Shown here piece by piece: positions 1 to 8,225 of a stretch of DNA of 47,574 nt. This DNA comes from Sporolactobacillus laevolacticus DSM 442 (GTDB taxonomy: Bacteria > Bacillota > Bacilli > Bacillales > Sporolactobacillaceae): assembly GCF_000497245.1 (NCBI RefSeq), contig NZ_AWTC01000023.1, forward strand, positions 1 through 47,574. The letters run 5' to 3'. Positions within the stretch are counted from its first letter, which is position 1. Each line of letters starts with the position of its first letter. A model generated the notes under the pieces. It was not told the DNA's origin. It saw nothing but the letters and a program-made list of their open reading frames with translations, and did not search any database. A program made the position numbers and the translations under genes.

Positions 1-20
1 TCTGTATAACGACTTGTCTT

Positions 21-82
21 CCACCCGCATAGCGGGTGGTTTTTTGTTTCGCACGCTACGCGTGCTCAACGGACTAAAGTCC
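21..82. other. cluster of three short hairpins, possible IS200/IS605-type end
   Basis: Three small palindromes lie in a row: a CCACCCGC/GCGGGTGG hairpin followed by six T (21-45), GCACG/CGTGC (51-65) and GGACT/AGTCC (71-82). The first could by itself be a plus-strand terminator for a gene left of the window. Closely spaced subterminal hairpins are typical of the ends of IS200/IS605-family or tnpB elements, and the second and third resemble such ends from memory. No transposase is inside the window, so the element call is inference only. Confidence 0.3.
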
Positions 83-83
83 A

Positions 84-119
84 TAAAAAAGTTCTCGCTT
101 AAATACCCAGCGAGAACTT
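84..119 (-). terminator. bofA intrinsic terminator
   Basis: On the minus strand an 8-bp stem GTTCTCGC/GCGAGAAC (10 bp counting the flanking A-T pairs) with an 11-nt loop is followed by TTTTTT. The stem overlaps the stop codon and last codons of bofA, so the gene and terminator share sequence. Confidence 0.8.
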
Positions 120-368
120 GATTACGATTAACGCCGCGATGCCGGGGATTCCGAGCAGCCCGCTGACCCCGGCAGTCGCAAGATTGATGGGAATATGCAT
201 ACTGAACGATTCACCAATGACATTTAGCAGGAAAAGCAGCAATGCGCCTACTACAAGACGAATCGCTAACCTACCAATCCATTTTATTGGGTGAAATGAA
301 GCACCTGCAGCCATGATCACGATAAATAATACTAGTATACCAAGGATCAGAAATATATAGTTATTCAA
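99..368 (-). CDS. bofA: pro-sigma-K processing inhibitor BofA family protein
   Basis: This is a small integral membrane protein of about 89 residues, matching the roughly 87-residue family size. In sporulating Bacilli BofA sits in the outer forespore membrane with SpoIVFA and holds back the SpoIVFB protease that activates sigma-K. Two hydrophobic segments (about residues 3-23 and 35-50) and the conserved C-terminal part with HIPIN and GIPGIAAL are visible. I chose the TTG at 368 because GAGGAGG lies 8 bases upstream and the length then fits. In-frame ATGs at 389 and 437 lack a good ribosome site. A CATACATT sequence (436-443, minus strand) resembles a sigma-E -10 element, which would suit this role. 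The gene is the last of the recR-yaaL-bofA series and ends in its own terminator. Confidence 0.88.
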   Translation of the reverse strand: MNNYIFLILGILVLFIVIMAAGASFHPIKWIGRLAIRLVVGALLLFLLNVIGESFSMHIPINLATAGVSGLLGIPGIAALIVIKFSLGI

Positions 369-465
369 AGGACATGCCTCCTCATCCATAGATAAAGAAA
401 CTCTGTGTTTATCTTCACCAATGTTTCGTTTATACAATGTATGAAAGCATGTCCTTTTTAGAACC

Positions 466-693
466 TTATCGATCCATGAATTGTTTCAATTCGCGAACTT
501 CTTTTAATAAGTAGAAATACTTAGCTTCCGCAAGCTTTAGCTGGTGCAGCACCTCATCGGATGGATCAATGCTGGCATCAATCACTTTCTTCTTGGTCAT
601 CCATTCTGTTTTGCATTTGTTGAGCAAATCGAGAAGGGATTCAGTCATCTCTTTGCGCAGTGCGCCCTTTTTTCTGCCAAACATCGCCAACAT
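466..693 (-). CDS. yaaL: DUF2508 family protein (YaaL)
   Basis: This is a 75-residue, charged, mostly helical protein of the DUF2508/YaaL family, usually found between recR and bofA in Bacillales, as here. The N-terminal MFGRKKG and the central LAEAKYFYLLKEVREL are recognisable. The function is unknown. The start is uncertain: the ATG at 693 has AGGGGG seven bases upstream, the ATG at 684 has GGAG nine bases upstream and gives the N-terminus most like homologues, and a TTG lies at 699. There is no signal peptide or membrane segment, so it is probably cytoplasmic. Confidence 0.82.
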   Translation of the reverse strand: MLAMFGRKKGALRKEMTESLLDLLNKCKTEWMTKKKVIDASIDPSDEVLHQLKLAEAKYFYLLKEVRELKQFMDR

Positions 694-770
694 CTCCAAT
701 CCCCCTGCAAATCCTTTTGCAGGCGCAAACAGCCGCTAATCTTTTTAGTTAAGGCTCTGTTAAAGTTTTT

Positions 771-964
771 ATGTTGTTTTTCAGCATACAGCTCTATTTA
801 CGCATCGGTTGCTCGCATCAACAGGCGCAGCCGTGAGCAGTCCCTGAAGCATCCTCAGGCAAGACATCCGTCTGTGAGGTCTTCCCTGACCTGCATCAAC
901 TGTTTTGATCACGGATGAGTCTCGTGCCTCGCATCCTTGCTCGTCTATGGATAAAAAACAACAT
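771..964. repeat. 194-bp intergenic element with 11-bp terminal inverted repeats
   Basis: The recR-yaaL gap (694-985) contains no convincing gene. ATGTTGTTTTT at 771-781 is matched by its exact reverse complement at 954-964. The interior is GC-richer than its flanks and contains local hairpins: CCTGA..TCAGG near 850-867, and AGGTC/GACCT-type pairing near 877-896. It could be a miniature mobile element or a structured RNA. I see no coding potential. Confidence 0.4.
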
Positions 965-985
965 TAGATTTAAGTATAACTTTAG

Positions 986-1582
986 TTACAGTTCTCTGCG
1001 TCCCTCTAGCGCTTTGGAAAGCGTGACTTCGTCCGCATACTCCAGGTCACCGCCGACAGGCAGGCCGTGGGCGATCCGCGAGGTTTTCACCCCGATCGGT
1101 TTAACAAGACGCGAGATATACATCGCGGTCGCTTCACCTTCAACCGTCGGGTTGGTTGCAAGAATAATTTCTTTCACGTTTTCATCTTCCAAACGCCTAA
1201 TGAGTTCTGCTACCTTGATGTCTTCAGGACCAATACCATCCATAGGTGAGATGACACCGTGAAGCACGTGATACAGACCGTGATAATCCCGCATCTTCTC
1301 AAGCGCCACCACATCCTTCGGATCTTGCACCACACAAATGGTGGAGTGATCACGAGAGGAATCATCGCAAATCGGGCACGGATCATGGTCACTGATGTTT
1401 TGGCACACAGAACAATACACTAATTTACGTTTCACATCGACAAATGCTCGTGCAAAGTCCATGACATCTTCTTCATTCATATCTACCGCAAAAAACGCCA
1501 GGCGCACGGCCGTTTTTGGTCCAATACCCGGGAGTTTCATGAAACTGTCTATAAGTTTTGCGATCGGTTCAGGATATTGCAT
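986..1582 (-). CDS. recR: recombination mediator RecR
   Basis: RecR works with RecO (and RecF) to load RecA on gapped or single-stranded DNA. The 198-residue length is standard. Visible parts in order: a helix-hairpin-helix with LPGIGPKTA (residues 17-25), a C4 zinc finger with Cys57, Cys60, Cys69 and Cys72, and a Toprim domain over roughly residues 80-175 ending near [13 protein letters not shown]. The start is the ATG at 1582, which has AGGAG 8 bases upstream. The reading frame also opens at a GTG at 1600 but without a ribosome site. It follows ybaB in the usual dnaX-ybaB-recR order, with a strong hairpin between the two. Confidence 0.95.
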   Translation of the reverse strand: MQYPEPIAKLIDSFMKLPGIGPKTAVRLAFFAVDMNEEDVMDFARAFVDVKRKLVYCSVCQNISDHDPCPICDDSSRDHSTICVVQDPKDVVALEKMRDYHGLYHVLHGVISPMDGIGPEDIKVAELIRRLEDENVKEIILATNPTVEGEATAMYISRLVKPIGVKTSRIAHGLPVGGDLEYADEVTLSKALEGRREL

Positions 1583-1628
1583 CGCAGAATCTCCTTCCAC
1601 TGGTTGTCAAAAGACCCCTGAAATGATC

Positions 1629-1669
1629 AGCAGCGAATTCCGGTTCCAAATTATACGGAATTCGCCGCT
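1629..1669. repeat. 14-bp-stem hairpin between ybaB and recR
   Basis: AGCAGCGAATTCCG (1629-1642) pairs with CGGAATTCGCCGCT (1656-1669), with one G-U pair and a 13-nt loop. There is no U-run directly after the stem on the minus strand, so it is not a typical terminator. It may stabilise or process the ybaB-recR message. Confidence 0.55.
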
Positions 1670-1695
1670 TTTCGATTATCAAGAGCGCCCGCGTA

Positions 1696-2010
1696 TTAGA
1701 ATCCGGGCAGATTTAAACCTTGGGTAAACTTGCCAAGCCGTTTTGTTGCTAATTCATCTGCGTGGGTAAGCGCGTCGTTAACCGCCGCAACGATTAAATC
1801 CTGCAGCATCTCCACGTCGTCCGGATCTACAGCCTCAGGCTGAATGGTAACATCGACGATTTCTTTCTGGCCGCTCGCCTTAACTGTTACAACGCCGCCG
1901 CCAGCAGTTCCTTCTACGATTTCCTCCTTCAGTTTTTCCTGGGCTTCCGCCATTTGTTTCTGCATTTTTTGCACTTGACGCATCATGTTGTTCATGTTTC
2001 CTCGCATCAT
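1696..2010 (-). CDS. ybaB: YbaB/EbfC family nucleoid-associated protein
   Basis: This is a 104-residue small DNA-binding protein that forms dimers and coats DNA. It is almost always encoded between dnaX and recR. The methionine-rich N-terminus ([12 protein letters not shown]) leads into a coiled helix, then the conserved [14 protein letters not shown] core and the C-terminal [10 protein letters not shown]. The ATG at 2010 is chosen because GGAGG lies 8 bases upstream. The next ATG (2007) is equally compatible with homologues, and the ATG at 2025 lies upstream of the ribosome site. It starts 22 bases after the dnaX stop. Confidence 0.92.
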   Translation of the reverse strand: MMRGNMNNMMRQVQKMQKQMAEAQEKLKEEIVEGTAGGGVVTVKASGQKEIVDVTIQPEAVDPDDVEMLQDLIVAAVNDALTHADELATKRLGKFTQGLNLPGF

Positions 2011-2031
2011 ATCAATCGCCTCCATAATCCA

Positions 2032-3735
2032 TTAATCTTTAATATCAATTAAATCAGGACCAACAAGTTTTTTCGCCTCAGCGATCATTGGATCTTCTTC
2101 CGCTTTCTCGCTTTTATCTTCCTGAGAGGATTGCGAACGCTCAATGAAATCTTTTTTCATCTTCGTCCACGTTTCTTCAGGAACAGGGTACATAGTTTTT
2201 TGCTTTTTCGTTACGTCCTGTACGATAGACTGGACTAACTCCATAATATTGTTTTTATTCTCCATCACCATTTGGCAATGAAAGTCATATTTAAAAGCCT
2301 GAACAAAACCTTGTAAAGAACTGGCAACCGGCTGGCTTTCCAACATCCAGGCATGGGCAGCCACATTTTCGGCGCGGATTTTCGTCATGACTGTCGCCCA
2401 CACCGATCGCAGCTCACGCAGTTCCTCTTTAGTCGCCTCATCCAGCACATGGTTAATTTGCATCGTAGGAACCCGTAGACCACTGTTTCTTCGCGGCGCA
2501 CGCGTTTGACTCATTTCCGGCGGCTTTTCCTGCCGAATCATGACTTCCGGTGACTCTGACCATTTTTTTACCTGATTCTCTAATGTGGCAATTCTCTTTT
2601 CCAGTGCATCGCCAACAAACGAAGTTTCCGTTGGCACAGCTTGAGAGATATTCGCTGGCAGGCACAAACGAACAACAGCCATTTCAAGTAAAATACGCGG
2701 ATGATTGGTTCGCTTCATTTCAATAAATGCGTCATTCATCTGGCTGATCACTTGGAAGAGCCGATCTGCAGCGACTCTTTCCGCTTGTTCGCGAAAAGCA
2801 TCATCGACATGGGGCCGTGTCAGCAGGTCTTCTAAATCTGGTGATGTCTTGTAAAGCAACAGATCTCGATAGTAGAAGATCATTTGCTCAATCAATCGAA
2901 GCGGATCCTTACCTTGATCCAGCAGCTCACCTATTTTCCCGACCGCTCGAGCAGCATCGCCAGCTTCCAGTCCGTCGATAAGTTCACGGATCATTTGATC
3001 GGAAACCATCCCGGTGACATCCAGCACATCCTGAACCGTCATCGTGCCATCACTATAAGCCACAGTTTGATCTAAAACACTTAGTGCATCGCGCAAGCCG
3101 CCTTCGCTTGCTTTAGCGATCAGTTGAAGTGCCTCATCTTCCGCATCAATTTTCTGGTCCTGAACAACAAAATGCAGACGGTCAAAGATCTCAGACGAGG
3201 GGATACGTCGAAAATCAAACTGCTGGCATCGCGAAATAATCGTCAGTGGTATTTTCTGCGGCTCAGTTGTTGCCAGAATAAACACTGCATGCTCGGGCGG
3301 TTCTTCCAAAGTCTTCAGCAACGCATTAAAGGCACCTGTTGAAAGCATGTGCACTTCATCGATGATATAAACTTTATAGCGAACCTCACTTGGCGCATAC
3401 TTTACTTTATCGCGAATGTCACGGATTTCATCGACCCCGTTGTTGGAAGCAGCGTCGATTTCAATCACATCGGCGATGCTGCCGCTCGTAATCCCTCGGC
3501 ATGCTGCGCATTCATTGCACGGCTCAGCGACCGGGGCATGTTCGCAGTTAATCGCTTTTGCAAAAATCTTCGCGGCACTCGTTTTGCCTGTTCCGCGCGG
3601 ACCGGTGAATAGATAGGCATGAGAGAACTGCTGTTTGGTCAGGGCGTTCTGAAGAGTCTGGGCAATATGCTGCTGCCCGGCAAGATCATGAAAATTCTGG
3701 GGCCGGTAGACTCTGTAAAGCGCCTGATAGGCCAT
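2032..3735 (-). CDS. dnaX: DNA polymerase III subunit gamma/tau
   Basis: This is the clamp-loader ATPase that, with delta and delta-prime, opens the DnaN clamp and links polymerase cores. The 567-residue protein shows Walker A GPRGTGKTS (45-53), four zinc cysteines (64, 73, 76, 79), a Walker B DEVH (about 127-130) and the SRC sensor motif (about 170). The C-terminal part after about 380 is variable and charged, as in tau. The ATG at 3735 has GGGGGAGG just upstream. The reading frame continues upstream to 3846, but that extension lacks a ribosome site. I see no clear slippery site for a gamma form. Confidence 0.96.
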   Translation of the reverse strand: MAYQALYRVYRPQNFHDLAGQQHIAQTLQNALTKQQFSHAYLFTGPRGTGKTSAAKIFAKAINCEHAPVAEPCNECAACRGITSGSIADVIEIDAASNNGVDEIRDIRDKVKYAPSEVRYKVYIIDEVHMLSTGAFNALLKTLEEPPEHAVFILATTEPQKIPLTIISRCQQFDFRRIPSSEIFDRLHFVVQDQKIDAEDEALQLIAKASEGGLRDALSVLDQTVAYSDGTMTVQDVLDVTGMVSDQMIRELIDGLEAGDAARAVGKIGELLDQGKDPLRLIEQMIFYYRDLLLYKTSPDLEDLLTRPHVDDAFREQAERVAADRLFQVISQMNDAFIEMKRTNHPRILLEMAVVRLCLPANISQAVPTETSFVGDALEKRIATLENQVKKWSESPEVMIRQEKPPEMSQTRAPRRNSGLRVPTMQINHVLDEATKEELRELRSVWATVMTKIRAENVAAHAWMLESQPVASSLQGFVQAFKYDFHCQMVMENKNNIMELVQSIVQDVTKKQKTMYPVPEETWTKMKKDFIERSQSSQEDKSEKAEEDPMIAEAKKLVGPDLIDIKD

Positions 3736-3835
3736 CTTCCTCCCCCTTCCACCGAATACGCTCGGCTTGAATGATATACGTTCATTATAACGGTAACCGT
3801 GCGTGATTGAAACCGCGGCGGTCATTCTTTCTCCA

Positions 3836-3882
3836 TGAAAAAACAAGGGCTACCGAAAATTTCTTTTCGATAGCCCTTGTTG
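3836..3882 (-). terminator. terminator of the SRP RNA gene
   Basis: A stem of about 17 bp (with one wobble) pairs ACAAGGGCTA... with ...TAGCCCTTGT around a short TTTC-type loop. It is followed on the minus strand by TTTTTT. It sits just after the 3' end of the SRP RNA and upstream of dnaX. Confidence 0.8.
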
Positions 3883-3895
3883 CTTTATTTTTAAC

Positions 3896-4164
3896 GCCGT
3901 GCACCTTTCGTCGATCAAGGCGCCATGAACGCTTCTCAAGTCGTTAGCTCGGCCCAGGCAACCCCGCGGCACACGAAAGGTCTCACTTACTGCTGCTTCC
4001 TTCCGGACCTGACAGGGTTCATGAGTTTCCGTTGCGCAGGACCCAAACGTCAACACCACGTGCTTGAGGCTGCTCCACAACGTCGAGACCTCATGAAAGG
4101 AATTCAACCTCGCTACAGCGGATTGCGAGTTACAGGGCACCGCTACCTCCCCATCTAGCACGGC
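3896..4164 (-). ncRNA. ffs: signal recognition particle RNA, large Bacillus type
   Basis: The minus strand carries the hallmark helix-8 sequence GGTCCGGAAGGAAGCAGCA and the Alu-domain segment GGGGAGGTAGCGGTGCCCTG, together with GCCTGGGCCGAGCTAA. The ends CCGTGC and GCACGG pair, giving an RNA of about 269 nt. This is the long form with an Alu domain found in Bacillus. It scaffolds Ffh for co-translational membrane targeting. Its position between tadA and dnaX is conserved. Exact ends may differ by a few bases. Confidence 0.93.
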
Positions 4165-4184
4165 TAATTTGATAACAAAAGTAA

Positions 4185-4277
4185 TGGCGGAGGCGAGAGG
4201 ATTTGAACCCCCGCGGCGCCGAACGACGCCCTAACTGATTTCGAGTCAGTCCCCTTCAGCCACTTGGGTACGCCTCC
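4185..4277 (-). tRNA. tRNA-Ser (anticodon CGA)
   Basis: The 93-nt class II tRNA has acceptor GGAGGCG/CGCCTCC, a long variable arm and an encoded CCA. The anticodon loop CTCGAAA reads CGA, for serine UCG codons. It lies just upstream of the SRP RNA on the same strand. Confidence 0.93.
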
Positions 4278-4430
4278 ACAGCCAAATACCGTAACATAGA
4301 TTCGCTTCCAAAATAAATGTACACGACTCAATTACTGATAATTCGTTACGACGAAGGTTAGTTTAACATAAAAATACAAAATCAGCAAACAGATAAGAAA
4401 TTATATTGAGCCGCTTGTTCACCTATTACT

Positions 4431-4865
4431 TTATTTTACGTTATTAGGATCAATCGCCTTTGAATAATAGTTCAGGTCCACTCTTTGTTCCCATCCCTGG
4501 GCTTGCCAAAATGATTTTCCTAGTTCATTCGTATCTAGGACCATTAATCCCGCTCGAGTAATGCCGATTTGATCTAACGCATAATATACCGCCTCAAGCA
4601 AAGCTTTTCCGATACCACGACCACGGTATGTAGGTTTCACAACCGTATGGTAAATGTATCCTCTTCGTCCATCATTTCCACATAGAATAACACCAATGAT
4701 TTCACCATTAAGTACTGAAACAAAATTTGTCGTTGGATTTCTCAACAAAAATTTAGCTATTCCGTCTTTTGAATCATCAAGGCTTCTTAATCCCATCCCG
4801 CTTGTTGCTGTCCAGATTTGATAAACTTCTTCATAATCATCGATTGTCATCAGTCTAATATCCAT
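4431..4865 (-). CDS. GNAT family N-acetyltransferase
   Basis: The 144-residue protein has the GNAT fold. The central acetyl-CoA site is clear in VVKPTYRGRGIGKALLEAV (about residues 76-94, with the R-G-R-G-I-G pyrophosphate loop). The C-terminal half has GLMVLDTNELGKSFWQAQGW, typical of the family. The substrate cannot be told. It is a soluble cytoplasmic enzyme. GGGGAGAGG lies upstream of the ATG at 4865. It stands alone between tadA and tRNA-Ser and is an accessory gene relative to the conserved order. Confidence 0.85.
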   Translation of the reverse strand: MDIRLMTIDDYEEVYQIWTATSGMGLRSLDDSKDGIAKFLLRNPTTNFVSVLNGEIIGVILCGNDGRRGYIYHTVVKPTYRGRGIGKALLEAVYYALDQIGITRAGLMVLDTNELGKSFWQAQGWEQRVDLNYYSKAIDPNNVK

Positions 4866-4929
4866 TTTTGTCCTCTCCCCTGTTTGAATAGATGTATGAG
4901 GAATTCCCTGTTTATTTACTCAAAGACAA

Positions 4930-5481
<552 letters not shown>

Positions 5482-5483
5482 TC

Positions 5484-5517
5484 AAAAAAAGAAGCGCCCC
5501 GTCAACAGGAACGCCTC
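5484..5517 (-). terminator. terminator of the uracil permease gene
   Basis: On the minus strand GAGGCGTTCC pairs with GGGGCGCTTC (several G-U pairs, 7-nt loop) and is followed by seven T. It lies between the permease stop and the tadA start. Confidence 0.75.
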
Positions 5518-5536
5518 CTCTTCAAATTTACAACCG

Positions 5537-6808
5537 TTATTCTTCTTCGTTAGAAAGATGGAGCTTGTTGATTAGTGCGAAGAACAAGCTGAGCAGTACA
5601 CCGACAATCGTTGCTAGACCCATACCGTTCAACGGCACCTTGCCAATGTTAATGGTCACACCGCTGAGACCGGCAGCAAAGATTACTGTTGCCAAAATAA
5701 TATTCTGCGCTTTGGCAAAATCAACTTTTTTCTCAACAAAAATACGGAAACCATTTGACGCAATCACTCCGTACAAGATCAGCGAAATCCCGCCGATGAC
5801 TGCTAAAGGAATCGACGTGATCAGTGCAGACAGCTTGCCAACAAAAGATAGAACAATGGCAATGACCGCCGCACCGCCAATGATCCATGTCGAATACACT
5901 TTGGTAATCGCGAGCACACCGATGTTTTCGCCATAGGTTGTGTTCGGTGTCGATCCGACAAAGCCTGAAATGACCGTCGAAATACCATTGCCGAACATTG
6001 AACGGTCAAGACCAGGATCCTTAATCAGATCTTTCCCGACAATATTGCTCGTAACCATCAAGTGGCCGATATGTTCCACAATGACTACCAGCGCAGCCGG
6101 AAGAATAATCAAGATGCTGGCCGTATCAAAGGACGGGGTGTAAAAATGCGGTAAAGAAAGCCATTGGGCATCCACAACCGAACTGAATTTCAAGAGTCCC
6201 GCCGGCCAGGCAATCAAATAGCCGGCAACGATGCCGATCAGAATTGGAATGATTTTCAAGAATCCGCGGAACAGTACCCAACCGAGAATAGTAATTAAGA
6301 TCGTCAGTAGCGAAACAAGAACCGTATTCGGGTCCATTGCCCATTTAACCGCTCCTGCCGGTGCAATCAATCCGGCACTTGTTGCCGCCGTAGGAATCAG
6401 TTGCAATCCGATTATCGCAACAATTGACCCCATCGTAACCGGTGGAAACACAACATCAATCCATTTCGTACCAACAAGATGAATAATAAATGAAACAATA
6501 ATAAAGACCAAGCCGACGGCAATAAATCCCCCTAAAGCCGCTTGATAGCCGTGTGTACCAATAACCGCAAGCACCGGCGAGATAAAAGCAAAGCTTGACC
6601 CAAGATAAGCCGGGATTTTTCCGCGGCATATCGCAAGATAAATTAATGTGCCTATACCGTTCATCAACAAGATGGTCGCGGGATCAACTTTGAAGATAAG
6701 AGGTACAAGAACCGTAGAGCCGAACATCGCAAATAAGTGCTGAAAACTTAAGGGAATACTTTCAACTAAAGGAAGTTTTTCGTCCGTTTGAACAATGCGT
6801 CCAGCCAT
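5537..6808 (-). CDS. uracil/xanthine permease (NCS2 family)
   Basis: This is a 423-residue inner-membrane nucleobase:cation symporter of the UraA/PyrP type, with about 14 hydrophobic segments. Recognisable NCS2 features are the N-terminal QHLFAMFGSTVLVPLIF, GSSFAFISP, the EHIGH motif (substrate-binding Glu), and the GSTPNTTYGENIGV segment that is near-diagnostic for uracil permeases. The ATG at 6808 follows GGAGGAG. Upstream in-frame codons to 6895 lack a ribosome site. It stands outside any pyr operon, between its own terminator and that of the BI-1 gene, so it is probably monocistronic. I see no PyrR attenuator upstream. Confidence 0.9.
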   Translation of the reverse strand: MAGRIVQTDEKLPLVESIPLSFQHLFAMFGSTVLVPLIFKVDPATILLMNGIGTLIYLAICRGKIPAYLGSSFAFISPVLAVIGTHGYQAALGGFIAVGLVFIIVSFIIHLVGTKWIDVVFPPVTMGSIVAIIGLQLIPTAATSAGLIAPAGAVKWAMDPNTVLVSLLTILITILGWVLFRGFLKIIPILIGIVAGYLIAWPAGLLKFSSVVDAQWLSLPHFYTPSFDTASILIILPAALVVIVEHIGHLMVTSNIVGKDLIKDPGLDRSMFGNGISTVISGFVGSTPNTTYGENIGVLAITKVYSTWIIGGAAVIAIVLSFVGKLSALITSIPLAVIGGISLILYGVIASNGFRIFVEKKVDFAKAQNIILATVIFAAGLSGVTINIGKVPLNGMGLATIVGVLLSLFFALINKLHLSNEEE

Positions 6809-6912
6809 TTGCATCTCCTCCATATATGTATTATGTCCATCTTGTCTAGTATAGCGGAAGTCACGTGTTTCAGAAAAGATTAAAACGAGGGTCATTCAAA
6901 AAATTTTTTCCA

Positions 6913-6941
6913 CAAAAAAAAGAAGACGCCTCAGCGCCTCC
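6913..6941 (-). terminator. terminator of the BI-1 family gene
   Basis: On the minus strand GGAGGCGC and GCGTCTTC form an 8-bp stem with two G-U pairs and a TGAG loop, followed by eight T. Confidence 0.75.
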
Positions 6942-6962
6942 CTTTTTCATTCTATATTAGGC

Positions 6963-7604
6963 TTAGTTCTTCGAACCGATGCCGATAAATTGCAGGATAT
7001 AAAGGAACAGGTTAATGAAATCCAGATAGATTGAAACGACAATCATCGGAATGTCCTGATCGGTAAAGCCGTGAACCGTCAGCCTGCTGAAATCAAACAG
7101 AGTGTAACCTACGAAAATCAGGATACCGATTCCAGAATAAATCTGCGCAGTCATGCTGGATACCGGGAAGAACACACTGGATAGCTGAAGCAGCACAAGT
7201 GCAATCAATCCCACGAAAAGGAAGCCGCCCAGGAATGAGAAATCACGCTTGCTCAGCATTGCATACACCGCAATTGCACCGAACGATACTGTTGTTACCG
7301 CAAATGCTTTAAGAACAAGCGGCCCGCCAAGCAACTGAGTGTAGTGATTGACAGCTGAGTACAAGGTTACGCCCGAAATAAACATAAACCCATACATTAA
7401 AGAGTAGCCAACCGCTTTGCGTTTTCTCACAAACATCATCATGAAGATCATGCCCAGTTCCAGGAACCAAAGTGGAAATCTCACAGCATCAGGAACATAT
7501 TGTCCAAGATAAAGGCCCACTGTGGTCAACAGCAATCCGGAAAAAAATGCTGAAAACAATTTAGAGTACGGCTTTCTGACTGCCTGAGTCGTAAATTCAA
7601 CCAT
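6963..7604 (-). CDS. Bax inhibitor-1/YccA family membrane protein
   Basis: The 213-residue protein has seven predicted membrane segments and the BI-1 C-terminal signature: GYTLFDFSRL followed by the IVVSIYLDFINLFLYIL segment with its acidic residue. Bacterial members include the YetJ calcium-leak protein and FtsH-associated YccA/YbhL. The exact role here is inferred only. The ATG at 7604 has AAAGGAGG nine bases upstream. It has its own promoter and terminator and is monocistronic. Confidence 0.88.
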   Translation of the reverse strand: MVEFTTQAVRKPYSKLFSAFFSGLLLTTVGLYLGQYVPDAVRFPLWFLELGMIFMMMFVRKRKAVGYSLMYGFMFISGVTLYSAVNHYTQLLGGPLVLKAFAVTTVSFGAIAVYAMLSKRDFSFLGGFLFVGLIALVLLQLSSVFFPVSSMTAQIYSGIGILIFVGYTLFDFSRLTVHGFTDQDIPMIVVSIYLDFINLFLYILQFIGIGSKN

Positions 7605-7717
7605 AAATCTCATCCTCCTTTAAAGGCTTGTAATAAGCATACGCTAAATATTTTTAAAAAGTTTCCGTGTCCCATTATTTTTATGCGATTGTTGTCCTAT
7701 TTAAAAGGCTTACATTC

Positions 7718-7745
7718 ATTATACAAAGAAAATTTTAAAAAGCAA
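7718..7745 (-). promoter_or_regulatory. sigma-A promoter of the BI-1 gene
   Basis: TTGCTT (7740-7745) and TATAAT (7718-7723) on the minus strand are separated by 16 bp, about 110 bp upstream of the start codon. Confidence 0.5.
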
Positions 7746-7784
7746 AAATAAGAAAAAGACGGCTTCCATAAGGAGAACCGTCTT
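7746..7784 (-). terminator. terminator of the small-protein operon
   Basis: On the minus strand AAGACGG pairs with CCGTCTT around a 15-nt internal loop, and the stem is followed by TTTTTCTTATTTTT. It ends the two small genes upstream. Confidence 0.75.
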
Positions 7785-7804
7785 CCTCACCTTTTGACTC
7801 GGTC

Positions 7805-7951
7805 TTATTTTTGATGGCGCCTTGCATTCACTTCAAGAATTTTTCCTGATTGTGTTTGCTGTGTTTCACCGTTCACTTGATAGGGCGAATGCTTAGCATG
7901 AGACATGCCATAACGCTTGATCATTTCATCGGTTCTGCCTGGCTCTTTCAC
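7805..7951 (-). CDS. small protein of unknown function, 48 aa, second gene of a putative forespore operon
   Basis: The GTG at 7951 has a strong site (GGAGGGATGACAG) and begins three bases after the stop of the upstream gene. The product is hydrophilic and basic. Its middle reads HAKHSPYQVNGETQQTQ, which recalls short YpzG-like spore-former proteins; that link is from memory and unverified. No membrane segment or cysteine is present. A terminator follows the stop. The shared sigma-G-like promoter suggests a spore-core protein. Confidence 0.6.
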   Translation of the reverse strand: MKEPGRTDEMIKRYGMSHAKHSPYQVNGETQQTQSGKILEVNARRHQK

Positions 7952-7954
7952 CTG

Positions 7955-8128
7955 TCATCCCTCCGTATGATCGTTATTTCGCTGCTTTTGATGTGCAGAA
8001 AACATGCGTTCTCCAGGGCGGTCTTTAATCGTCCCATCAGCACGTTTCGATACGTGCGACGGATCCGCTCCCGGCCACAATTCATCTTCGTTCTGCACAC
8101 TAAATCGTGTTCCCGGCTTATCCACCAA
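7955..8128 (-). CDS. small protein of unknown function, 57 aa, first gene of a putative forespore operon
   Basis: A TTG start at 8128 with AAAGGAGG eight bases upstream gives a 57-residue hydrophilic protein with the stretch DELWPGADPSHVSKRADGT and no membrane segment. I do not recognise the family. It lies 24 bases downstream of the expected start site of a sigma-G-like promoter, and its stop codon sits inside the ribosome site of the next gene, so the two are translationally close. Small size, hydrophilicity and this promoter are typical of minor small acid-soluble spore proteins, but that is inference. Confidence 0.6.
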   Translation of the reverse strand: MVDKPGTRFSVQNEDELWPGADPSHVSKRADGTIKDRPGERMFSAHQKQRNNDHTEG

Positions 8129-8158
8129 GGTCAAAACCTCCTTTTCAAAAGGTGGTTT

Positions 8159-8188
8159 TATTATGTGCCGCATCGTTTTTTCTATTCT
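8159..8188 (-). promoter_or_regulatory. sigma-G-like forespore promoter
   Basis: The minus strand has AGAATA (8183-8188), 17 bp, then CATAATA (8159-8165). The sigma-G consensus is about TGAATA-N17/18-CATAATA or CATACTA, so only one base in the -35 differs. The expected start lies about 24 bases before the TTG of the small gene. A sigma-A reading is much poorer. Confidence 0.55.
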
Positions 8189-8225
8189 AAGCAAGGAAAA
8201 ATTTTTCCCGTGTTTGATTGATCTT

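Noticed and set aside
544-1262. Plus-strand ORFs opposite yaaL and recR
   Set aside because: They lie mainly antisense to recognised genes, have no family features and no ribosome sites.
2453-2665. 70-codon minus ORF inside dnaX (possible frameshifted gamma end)
   Set aside because: No slippery heptamer or other frameshift signal was seen at its start, and dnaX is intact.
3850-4161. ORFs on both strands across the SRP RNA
   Set aside because: The sequence is the conserved SRP RNA, so the open frames are accidental.
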